From an uncultured Verrucomicrobiota bacterium (lineage in GTDB: Bacteria > Verrucomicrobiota > Verrucomicrobiia > Limisphaerales > UBA9464), in the NCBI GenBank assembly GCA_903896505.1, contig CAITXU010000167.1:1-34345 (forward strand): a DNA stretch of 34,345 bases, in the 5' to 3' direction. Position numbers and translations under genes: made by a program. Shown one piece after another: positions 19,501 to 25,949 of this stretch (positions within the stretch are counted from its first letter, which is position 1; each line of letters begins with the position of its first letter). The notes under the pieces were generated by a model, which worked only from the letters and a program-made list of their open reading frames with translations, did not search any database and had not been told where the DNA came from.

Positions 19501-19855
19501 CGCCGTCGGCCAGGTAGGTTCTGGGCGGACTCCACAATTCCGAATCAGGCAAGTCGGCGAGGATGGGGTAAAGATGCCATTGGAAGATGTTTCTTTCGTA
19601 CCCCTGATCCCGAGGATCGCTGTCCACCAGGCAATCGATCAGGCTGCCCATAAAGGCTCGCGGAAGCGGAAAACTCACTCCCACACATCCCCCCCATCGG
19701 GAGGCGATTTCCAGCTTCAACCACCGCCCCAAGCCAACGTGATGAACAACGATGGGCTCCGGAGTGAATGGCGGAGTCGGCTCCGCAGCCATCAAGTCCA
19801 CCAGTCGGTCGGCAAGACGCTCCAGGCGATTGCTGGTATGCAGATGAAAACTCAT
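16562..19855 (-). CDS. recC: RecBCD subunit RecC
   Basis: A 1097-residue protein of normal RecC length. The frame stays open upstream to 20029, but ATG at 19855 starts the conserved opening [22 protein letters not shown]. The inactive helicase-like part is recognisable ([21 protein letters not shown]). A very characteristic block, beginning [27 protein letters not shown] and continuing [31 protein letters not shown], matches the E. coli protein closely. RecC holds the complex together and scans for the Chi sequence; the Chi sequence of this organism cannot be read from one window. It starts 52 bases after the DUF4266 gene, so readthrough from upstream is possible, with recC-recB-recD following as a coupled run. 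Confidence 0.93.
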   Translation of the reverse strand: [1097 protein letters not shown]

Positions 19856-19907
19856 CGAATCTGGAGCGGGGCCGGACCGAGGCTTGTGGTGGCGTTGGCC
19901 AAAGGGA

Positions 19908-20120
19908 TCAATTGCAACCGCAACCGCCTCCTCCGACGCCCTTCCCACCTGAGGCTGCTTCGCGCGAGAACCACAGGTGCTCGCTGAGAAGCTCTCCCAG
20001 CGGATCACGGTCCGGGCGCATGGTTTCACCCGCGAGCGTGGCCCGCTGCCACGGTTTCACATGGGCACAACCCAATGTCGACAGCAGCAACAGCCAGACC
20101 ATCCATCGAATGCGTTTCAT
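19908..20120 (-). CDS. DUF4266 mini-lipoprotein with Gly/Cys tail
   Basis: A 70-residue lipoprotein. Its signal peptide (MKRIRWMVWLLLLSTLGC) puts the lipidated Cys at residue 18. The mature part has the DUF4266 core (VKPWQRATLAGETM, then DPLGELLSEHLWFSREAASGG) and ends in GKGVGGGGCGCN, with Cys67 and Cys69 in an extreme Gly run. This ending is the family hallmark. ATG at 20120 is chosen because the frame upstream lies inside the DUF3570 gene; it starts 11 bases after that gene's stop. The family has no established function. From memory it keeps company with DUF3570 barrels, thioredoxin-like proteins and ApbE flavin transferases; only the barrel is present here. Confidence 0.88.
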   Translation of the reverse strand: MKRIRWMVWLLLLSTLGCAHVKPWQRATLAGETMRPDRDPLGELLSEHLWFSREAASGGKGVGGGGCGCN

Positions 20121-20131
20121 TTGGGAAAGAT

Positions 20132-21325
20132 TTAAAAGGTCAGGTGCAGTCCGGCGGAAAAGACGTTGGCCTTGGGATAGGCACTGGCAGCCGTCATCCC
20201 GTCCAGGCCAAGCATTTCGTACCGCTGATAACCGAGGTCCAGCGTGCAGGCATCGATCAGCTGGATGTTTGCCGAGAGACCGAACGTCCACGTTCTCATT
20301 CGCGACAGGCGGAAGTCAGAGGAATAGTATTGTGGAATGGGAGAACCTTCGTCAGGTCGCGGGTCACCCGAGATCGTCGGTGCATAGAACGAGGCCGCCG
20401 ATTGTTCATAGAATCGGACCGAGGGCGAGAGGGTGATTCGTTTCCCAAGCTTCTGCCGCCATTCCCATTGGACCGTGTGGGAAAAGATGTCGTAGCTGTC
20501 GTAATGGAATCGATAAGACAGTTCTGTAGCTGCATCGAGCCGGGCAATAAAACGGGTGATTCCGGTGTAAAACACCTGTCGAAACCGGTAGCCGGGACGT
20601 TTCTCTGGCAGCAAAATATCCGGGCTGAACTCTGGAAAAACGACACGTTTATAGGCGTCGGTGAGAAAGCCCGAGCCGTATCCCAGGGTCAGGTTGGCAC
20701 TGATGAACGTCGCTGGGTCGATGAGTTGGACGATTCCCAGCAATCCTTCGGTATCGTCCTTTTCCCGGGCGTTGCGAATCCATGCTCCACGATTGGGTAG
20801 GACCCGGTCAAAGTCGTGGGCCAGACCCAGGTTCAGCGTGGTGTTCTTTTGATTGAAATCAATCGACTCGTTCAAAGCCAGTCCGGTGGATTCATAATCC
20901 CGCTCCTTGCTGTACGAGACTTGTGGCGTGGTCAGGAACCGTCCTTCCTGCCAGGCTGCCGCAAGGGAAAAGGCGCGGCGGACATCTTTGATTTCAACCA
21001 GGGGCACCTGGGAACTGCCGTCGGGGGGAGGAGCCCCAGTGGGTGTCGCACCCGAGATCGCGTCGTACACCACGGTTCCCCTAACGGTCAACGTTGGTGT
21101 CGCCGAGACCGAAAAATTTGCCGCGTGGGTCTCGACCTTTACTCGACCATTCTCCTCCTGATAGTCGGAAAACCGGTACCCAACAGTGTCCTCGGCATGA
21201 AGGTTCAAGGCCCTTCCGGCCAGAAAACCGACGGATGAAATCCAAACGGCCCACGCCGCATCGCCAGCCTCCCGCAGGGGGTACCGGGGCGGATTGGATG
21301 AAAAGCAATCAGGGTTTGAAGGCAT
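20132..21325 (-). CDS. DUF3570 outer-membrane beta-barrel protein
   Basis: A 397-residue predicted barrel. After a signal region (AAWAVWISSVGFLAG, cleavage probably after NLHA) come EDTVGYRFSDYQEENGRVKVE and a series of alternating aromatic/polar strands, ending in NVFSAGLHLTF, a typical barrel C-terminus with terminal Phe. The DUF3570 assignment comes from this opening, the VRGTVVYDAISGATPTGAPPP segment and the partner gene. The frame is open to 21412; the ATG at 21325 is preferred because AAGGGAG precedes it at close range, one of the few Shine-Dalgarno-like sites in the window. The alternative GTG at 21412 would lie only seven bases after the kinase stop. The DUF4266 gene follows 11 bases downstream, so the two are almost certainly one unit. 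Confidence 0.82.
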   Translation of the reverse strand: MPSNPDCFSSNPPRYPLREAGDAAWAVWISSVGFLAGRALNLHAEDTVGYRFSDYQEENGRVKVETHAANFSVSATPTLTVRGTVVYDAISGATPTGAPPPDGSSQVPLVEIKDVRRAFSLAAAWQEGRFLTTPQVSYSKERDYESTGLALNESIDFNQKNTTLNLGLAHDFDRVLPNRGAWIRNAREKDDTEGLLGIVQLIDPATFISANLTLGYGSGFLTDAYKRVVFPEFSPDILLPEKRPGYRFRQVFYTGITRFIARLDAATELSYRFHYDSYDIFSHTVQWEWRQKLGKRITLSPSVRFYEQSAASFYAPTISGDPRPDEGSPIPQYYSSDFRLSRMRTWTFGLSANIQLIDACTLDLGYQRYEMLGLDGMTAASAYPKANVFSAGLHLTF

Positions 21326-21419
21326 CTCTCCCTTCAACAGACCCAACCCGGTCGCGGAGTCAAGAACTCCCATGGCAATTTCCATCGCAGAGGGCTGATG
21401 GAGTGACACCAATTGGGTA

Positions 21420-22502
21420 TCAAGTCACCGGAGGATGTTTGGAGACGAAGGAAGACGGAGGCACTGTGGAAAAGTCAATGAGGACTCCGTAGATGGTTGG
21501 ACCAGAGTACCTGCGGAAGCAGGTGCAGGGCATGGTTCCCAGGAGCGCCTTCACCACCCGCAACCCCAGACCGAGGCTGAGGTCATTTGAACCTGGGCCA
21601 GCTTTCACTTTGTTGCCGATAAACAGTCGAAGCTTGCGTCGATGTTCCCTCACCTTGACCCGGATTTCTCCCTCACCGTGGGTTAAGGCATTGGTCAGCA
21701 AAGCGTGCAACACCTGCCGAAAATATTTGCGATCCGCTTCAATGTAGAGGGATGGACCCTCAAGCCATTTCAGCAAACGCTGTTCTTCATTGGCCAGCAG
21801 GTGGAAATCTTCAATGACGTTCTCGGTGAGCGAAGTGGCATCAAACCGGGAATTCTGAAGAGTAAGTCGGCCCCGACCGGCCTTGGCAACGAGAAGAACC
21901 TGTTCGACCACGTGGCGCAATCGGTGAACCTCCTCCTGCAATTCCTCAGAAAGGATTGGATCAATTTTCGCCTGACTGGTCTCCAACTTCAACCGGATGA
22001 TTTGAAGTGGTGTTCGCAATTCGTGAGCCACTTCGGCGGCATATTCCCGAGTATCCTCCAGTGAAACCGTCAACTTACTCAGAATCTGCCGAAAATGTTT
22101 AATGACCTCCCTGATTTCCTTATCGACTTCCGGAAAATCAAGGTCCACACGAGGTTGGACGGCGTCGATCGCCGCCAGCCGACAATTCAACTCGTGAATC
22201 GGGTCCAAGAGCCACTTGGCGGTCGCTACTGGCAGGAGCAGGAAGAGCCCGGTGACCCCTAGCACGAAGGGCAGAGCCTCCAGAAGCAAGGAGCCACGGA
22301 GTTGGCGAATGGACGGAACTGCTTCGACGACGCCTTGGGATGTCAGAGGAACCGATTGGGCGGACCCGTCATCCACCGACGTACCCGCCGGTGCGGTCAT
22401 CCATCCGCCCAATCGCCAATAAACAAACGCTGCGGTCATGAGTCCGGCACCCAGCGAAATGACTGCGGCACCGATCACCATTCTGGACCGCAGTGACCTC
22501 AT
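21420..22502 (-). CDS. Membrane histidine kinase with degenerate ATP-binding motifs
   Basis: A 360-residue sensor kinase. Two membrane segments (about residues 9-29 and 75-95) flank a short periplasmic loop of some 45 residues. A linker then leads to the H-box YAAEVAHELRTPLQ with phospho-acceptor His160. The N-box is LLTNALTHGEG (Asn271), and a G2-like GLGLRVVKALL is at 311-321. The usual DxGxG G1 motif is missing: the corresponding stretch reads FIGNKVKAGPGSNDLSLG. The catalytic domain is therefore compact and unusual. It overlaps the response regulator by four bases (ATGA at 22499-22502), so the two form a cognate pair. The short sensor loop gives no clue to the stimulus. Confidence 0.88.
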   Translation of the reverse strand: MRSLRSRMVIGAAVISLGAGLMTAAFVYWRLGGWMTAPAGTSVDDGSAQSVPLTSQGVVEAVPSIRQLRGSLLLEALPFVLGVTGLFLLLPVATAKWLLDPIHELNCRLAAIDAVQPRVDLDFPEVDKEIREVIKHFRQILSKLTVSLEDTREYAAEVAHELRTPLQIIRLKLETSQAKIDPILSEELQEEVHRLRHVVEQVLLVAKAGRGRLTLQNSRFDATSLTENVIEDFHLLANEEQRLLKWLEGPSLYIEADRKYFRQVLHALLTNALTHGEGEIRVKVREHRRKLRLFIGNKVKAGPGSNDLSLGLGLRVVKALLGTMPCTCFRRYSGPTIYGVLIDFSTVPPSSFVSKHPPVT

Positions 22503-23176
22503 TCAGGTTCCTGACGCAACGCGAAACCAACGCCACGTATGGTCTGGAGCAACGGCTTCAGTCCGGGGCGGTCGATTTTACGGCGGAGGTAGTTCATGTA
22601 AACATTAACCACGTTGGTCTCTGGGTCGAAATGCTGGTCCCAGACATGCTCCACAATGGCGGTCTTGCTGACGGCACGCGGAGAATTAGTCATCAGGAAT
22701 TCAAGGAGGGCGAATTCCCGATTGGTAAGACCGACATCCTCGTTGCCACGGCGGGCAACCCGGGCCATCAGGTCCAGCTCCAGATCGGCGACACGAATGA
22801 CGTGAGGCCCGGAGGAGCGTTGACGGCGGGTGACCGCGCGAACGCGTGCCAGCAATTCGGCGAAAGAGAACGGTTTGACCAAATAATCATCGGCTCCGGC
22901 ATCGAGTCCTTTGACGCGGTCCGAGACATCTCCACGGGCGGTGACAAAAATCACCGGGGCGGCGAAGTCCTTGCGGCGCAATTGGCGCAAGAGGGTGAAG
23001 CCATCACGCCCGGGCATGACAACATCACACAGGAGGAGGTCATAGGGGTGTTCGTTGGCCAGTTTCAGCGCTGCGGAGGCGTCGGGAGCGACGTCAACGG
23101 CATACCCTTCAGCGCGGAGTCCGGTGGCCAACTGATCTGCCACCTTTGATTCATCTTCTGCAATTAATACTCTCAT
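22499..23176 (-). CDS. OmpR/PhoB-family response regulator
   Basis: A 225-residue regulator. The receiver domain opens MRVLIAEDESKVADQL, with acidic Glu7/Asp8, phospho-acceptor Asp51 (LLLCDVVMPG), the conserved Thr in VTARGD and Lys in YLVKPF. A winged-helix DNA-binding domain follows from about residue 125 (LELDLMARVARRG, LTNREFALLEFLM, VYMNYLRRKID, and IRGVGFALR at the end). It resembles the CusR/CopR-like branch, but the signal is unknown. ATG at 23176 is the natural start; the frame upstream lacks receiver sequence. A good promoter directly upstream would give an almost leaderless message. The downstream DUF3570-DUF4266 genes are likely targets by position. Confidence 0.93.
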   Translation of the reverse strand: MRVLIAEDESKVADQLATGLRAEGYAVDVAPDASAALKLANEHPYDLLLCDVVMPGRDGFTLLRQLRRKDFAAPVIFVTARGDVSDRVKGLDAGADDYLVKPFSFAELLARVRAVTRRQRSSGPHVIRVADLELDLMARVARRGNEDVGLTNREFALLEFLMTNSPRAVSKTAIVEHVWDQHFDPETNVVNVYMNYLRRKIDRPGLKPLLQTIRGVGFALRQEPE

Positions 23177-23184
23177 GGTCTTTA

Positions 23185-23213
23185 ATCTTATCACGTTTGT
23201 CACCGAATCGCAA
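23185..23213 (-). promoter_or_regulatory. Candidate sigma-70-type promoter for the two-component operon
   Basis: Reading the reverse strand, TTGCGA (23213-23208) is followed after 17 bases by TAAGAT (23190-23185), with TG one base upstream of the -10 as in extended -10 promoters. Each hexamer matches the consensus at four of six positions with ideal spacing. Only eight bases separate the -10 from the ATG at 23176, so the transcript would be leaderless or nearly so. That fits the missing ribosome binding site. Confidence 0.5.
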
Positions 23214-23217
23214 CAAT

Positions 23218-23241
23218 CCCTTCCGGCGAAAGGCCGAAGGG
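23218..23241. other. Hairpin next to the response-regulator promoter
   Basis: CCCTTC-c-GGC and GCC-GAAGGG pair around a five-base loop, giving nine pairs with one bulged C. The hairpin sits five bases upstream of the -35 element of the two-component operon. No T-tract follows on either strand, so it is a poor intrinsic terminator. It could be a regulator binding site or could insulate the promoter from DUF481 readthrough. Confidence 0.4.
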
Positions 23242-23279
23242 ACATGTTGATTGTTCTACTCCTTGATACGAAGAAGCTA

Positions 23280-23309
23280 CCTGGGAATCGTTCGGCTTGC
23301 AATCCCAGG
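23280..23309. other. Inverted repeat downstream of the DUF481 gene
   Basis: CCTGGGA (23280-23286) and TCCCAGG (23303-23309) form a perfect seven-base inverted repeat around 16 bases, about 65 bases after the DUF481 stop on the reverse strand. There is no T-run after it, so termination would have to be of a non-canonical kind. The remaining gap between 23177 and 23373 holds only the promoter and hairpin listed separately. Confidence 0.35.
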
Positions 23310-23373
23310 GCAATCTGAAGAAATTTTCATAACGTTTCTCGTTCTGAAAATCTCATCGGACGCAATTATCTCT

Positions 23374-24204
23374 TTAAAATTTATAGGTCACACCTGCAAG
23401 TATTTTTAAATCGTTTTTTTTGCGATGCAAGGAGGGAACCGTGTCAGGAATCAAGGCTGGCTCGCTCCGGTAGGTGTCCTGAAAGGTGACTCCCAAGGCC
23501 AGTGACTTGGTGATGTCCGTCTCAATTTTGATGGACGCGTTGACAACGAAATCGTTGAAATTGTCGACCTTGGGAAGGTACTCCAAATCCTGATAAAGAC
23601 GTGACCGCTCGTTGATGATCCATTTGAGCTTCTCCGCCAGACGGACCGTGAAGTAGTCCGACTCGGTCGCCCCCTTTAGTTTCTCGAAGACAATACCAGG
23701 ACCCGCTTCCCCGCTGAGCTCCAGGCTCTTGTCGCGGATGAAGTAGTAGCCGGCGCCAGGGCTCAGGGTAAACCGGTAGATGACGTCGGCCACCTTGTCC
23801 TGGCGTCCATCGGCTCGTCCCAAAAAGTAGCCACGATCTTCCCAAACCAACCGATTGTATTGTAGAAATGCACCGTAATTCTGTGCCGAGGTGGACTTGG
23901 TTTTGATCAATTTCCCTCCGACCACGTTTTCAGTCGTCGTTTGGCCGTAGGTGAGGTCGGCTCCCAAATTCAATTCGTTTCGGCTCCACTTCTTCTTGGC
24001 GAGGATGCTTCCACCAAACAGCAGGCTCTCCGAGTTGCCCGACGTCGCCGTTAAATTCAAACTGGCTGAGGATTCCCAGGTCTTGGGCGGTGCCGGTGGC
24101 GGTACCACAGCAGCGGTTGTGGGTGCCTCTTCAGCCCGGGTAGAGGCGGCCAAAACCAAGCCTGCTGACACCATCATCACTCGTGGATAAGATAAGCGAT
24201 TCAT
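23374..24204 (-). CDS. DUF481 outer-membrane barrel protein
   Basis: A 276-residue protein with a signal peptide (MNRLSYPRVMMVSAGLVLAASTRAEE, cleavage after TRA). A Pro/Ala linker follows, then the DUF481 pattern: SASLNLTATSGNSES near the N-terminus, alternating beta-strand residues throughout, and a terminal GVTYKF ending in Phe. Proteins of this family are salt-stress-induced or otherwise uncharacterised outer-membrane barrels; no substrate can be inferred. It begins 120 bases after the M16-like gene and has its own candidate promoter. Confidence 0.88.
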   Translation of the reverse strand: MNRLSYPRVMMVSAGLVLAASTRAEEAPTTAAVVPPPAPPKTWESSASLNLTATSGNSESLLFGGSILAKKKWSRNELNLGADLTYGQTTTENVVGGKLIKTKSTSAQNYGAFLQYNRLVWEDRGYFLGRADGRQDKVADVIYRFTLSPGAGYYFIRDKSLELSGEAGPGIVFEKLKGATESDYFTVRLAEKLKWIINERSRLYQDLEYLPKVDNFNDFVVNASIKIETDITKSLALGVTFQDTYRSEPALIPDTVPSLHRKKNDLKILAGVTYKF

Positions 24205-24260
24205 TTAAGGTCGCAGCTCATATCAAATCGATGACGTGGCTGCCAAGATTTTTAATCAAA

Positions 24261-24288
24261 ATCATGTCAGTTTTTCGCTCGTTGACAA
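24261..24288 (-). promoter_or_regulatory. Candidate promoter for the DUF481 gene
   Basis: On the reverse strand, TTGTCA (24288-24283) precedes CATGAT (24266-24261) with a 16-base spacer, about 57 bases before the DUF481 start. The surrounding DNA is clearly more AT-rich than the neighbouring genes. The -35 matches consensus at five of six positions and the -10 at four of six. The call comes from pattern only. Confidence 0.35.
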
Positions 24289-24323
24289 AATTTCGCCGTT
24301 TACTGCACAGCTTTGCCTGCCCG

Positions 24324-25832
24324 CTATTCCACCTTCTTTGTTCCACTGTCCAACGGTGTCAGGGTCAACGGATCGCGCAGCGGCAATTCCACCAGACCGC
24401 CTGGAACCAAACTCCCGAGGGTGACAGGATGGTCAGGATGGCCCTTTAGAATTTCATCCTTCTTTCCGACCACCAGCAGGATCGCCCGGTCTGGAGTCAG
24501 ATATTTCCGAGCCACCCGCTGAACCTCATCCTGAGTCACCGAATCAATCCGTTGCCGCCATTGGTCCCAAAATCCCGGATCCCGTGCATGACGCCCGGTG
24601 AATTCGTCGCGGGCAAACTGACCGGCAATCTTTCCCTTCGTATTGAAGGTCTGCGGGAAAGTGTCGATGAACGATCGCTTCGCGGTGTTCAACTCTTCGG
24701 AGGAGACCGGTTGGTCAGAAATTCGGTGCATTTCCTCGATAACGAGGCTGGCGGCATAGGCCACCGTGCGAGACTTTGAGGCCAGTCCCGCACGAAAAGG
24801 GAGGGCATAGTCCACACCCCCCGGAAAAGCACTTCCGGCCCCGTAGGCGAGACCCTCATCGGATCGGACCCGGTTCATGATTCGAGAGGTAAATCCACCT
24901 CCTCCCAAAATGTCATTCATGACCAGGACGGCCGGAAAATCCGGACTGTCCCGGCGAACTCCCGGAAGCAGCAGAGAGACGCGCCCCTGATTGACATCCT
25001 TGTCCACCACGTAGACCCCCGGTTTTGCCATGGCAAAGTTGGTGGGTATTGGAGGCGGTACTTCGCCGGAAAATGGCCACGATGAAAACAACTGTTCGAG
25101 TTTTGACACCAGGCTGTCCCGGTCAAAATCGCCACTGGCCGCCACCACGAAATTGGACGGCTGAAACCATTTTTGGTGGAACGCATGCAGGTCCGCGACC
25201 GCGATGGACTTCACCGACGCATCGGTTTCATTTCGCGAAATCCAGGCATTGGTTCCGTAGGCCAGTGCCTCCGACTCACGCGCCTCGATGGCGGATGAAT
25301 CATCATTCCGCTGCCGCAGGGCTTGGAGAGTTTGGTCCCGATAAAGCTCAAGTTTGTCGGCTTGGAAACGGGGAGCGGTCAGGGCTTGGCGCAGCAGTCC
25401 AAGGCCTTCTTCCAAATCCTTCGCTAGGAGGTTTAAGTTGACAATCCCTTGATCGTCGCCGATGCCGGACGTCAGGGAAGCGGCCAGAAAGGCCAGTCGC
25501 TCTTCCAATTCGTCCGCCGTTTTCTCCCCGATTCCGCCCCGTGTCAGCAGATAGCCGGTGAAATTGGCAAGCCCGGTCTTGTCTGCCGGTTCGAGGTAGG
25601 CTCCGGTGCGGACCAGGATGGACAGATTGACGAGCGGCAACTCGTGGTCGGGCACCAGGTACGCCACCGGACCACTTTTGAGGGCCACCCGGTATTCATC
25701 GGCGTGGGGAGGGGAATACTGGAGAGGAGGGAACTCCAACTTTTCGGGCCGGTCGGGAATGGATTCCCCCGCTCGAAGACAAAGTCCGCAGAGCCAAAAT
25801 ACCTGAAACCATCTTACCGCGCGCAACTCCAT
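24324..25832 (-). CDS. M16 peptidase-family protein lacking the zinc motif
   Basis: A 502-residue exported protein (signal peptide in MELRAVRWFQVFWLCGLCLRAGES) with the two-lobed M16 plan. The N-terminal lobe has GLANFTGYLLTRGG where an active enzyme reads GLAHFLEH: the zinc ligands and catalytic Glu of HxxEH are replaced by Asn90, Gly93 and Tyr94. The C-terminal lobe keeps the substrate-binding R/Y region (NDILGGGGFTSRIMNRVRSDEGLAYGAGS, about residues 300-330). This is the pattern of the non-catalytic subunit in bacterial two-subunit M16 proteases. Its active partner is normally encoded next to it, but no second M16 gene is in this window. It may pair with a remote partner or act as a binding protein. 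It is transcribed away from the glycosyltransferase gene. Confidence 0.87.
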   Translation of the reverse strand: MELRAVRWFQVFWLCGLCLRAGESIPDRPEKLEFPPLQYSPPHADEYRVALKSGPVAYLVPDHELPLVNLSILVRTGAYLEPADKTGLANFTGYLLTRGGIGEKTADELEERLAFLAASLTSGIGDDQGIVNLNLLAKDLEEGLGLLRQALTAPRFQADKLELYRDQTLQALRQRNDDSSAIEARESEALAYGTNAWISRNETDASVKSIAVADLHAFHQKWFQPSNFVVAASGDFDRDSLVSKLEQLFSSWPFSGEVPPPIPTNFAMAKPGVYVVDKDVNQGRVSLLLPGVRRDSPDFPAVLVMNDILGGGGFTSRIMNRVRSDEGLAYGAGSAFPGGVDYALPFRAGLASKSRTVAYAASLVIEEMHRISDQPVSSEELNTAKRSFIDTFPQTFNTKGKIAGQFARDEFTGRHARDPGFWDQWRQRIDSVTQDEVQRVARKYLTPDRAILLVVGKKDEILKGHPDHPVTLGSLVPGGLVELPLRDPLTLTPLDSGTKKVE

Positions 25833-25949
25833 GGAGACAACGTAAGGGCATCCGTTGCTTCGTCGAGTAGGAAGTCGGAAATGGTAACCGGCGTGCGGGC
25901 TTGACGTTCATCACTTTCCCCCCTACTCCACACGGACCCGCAACGCGTC

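Noticed and set aside
10894..19855. AddAB rather than RecBCD
   Set aside because: Three subunits are present, with a RecD-type SF1B helicase and the diagnostic RecC block, so AddAB does not fit.
24324..25832. The M16-like gene as equivalent of ptrA in the E. coli recC-ptrA-recB-recD locus
   Set aside because: It lies about 4.5 kb from recC with five other genes between, lacks the zinc motif, and is half the length of pitrilysin; proximity looks coincidental.
25901..25929. TTGACG with a 17-base spacer as promoter for the glycosyltransferase gene
   Set aside because: The downstream hexamer TACTCC matches a -10 element at only two positions.
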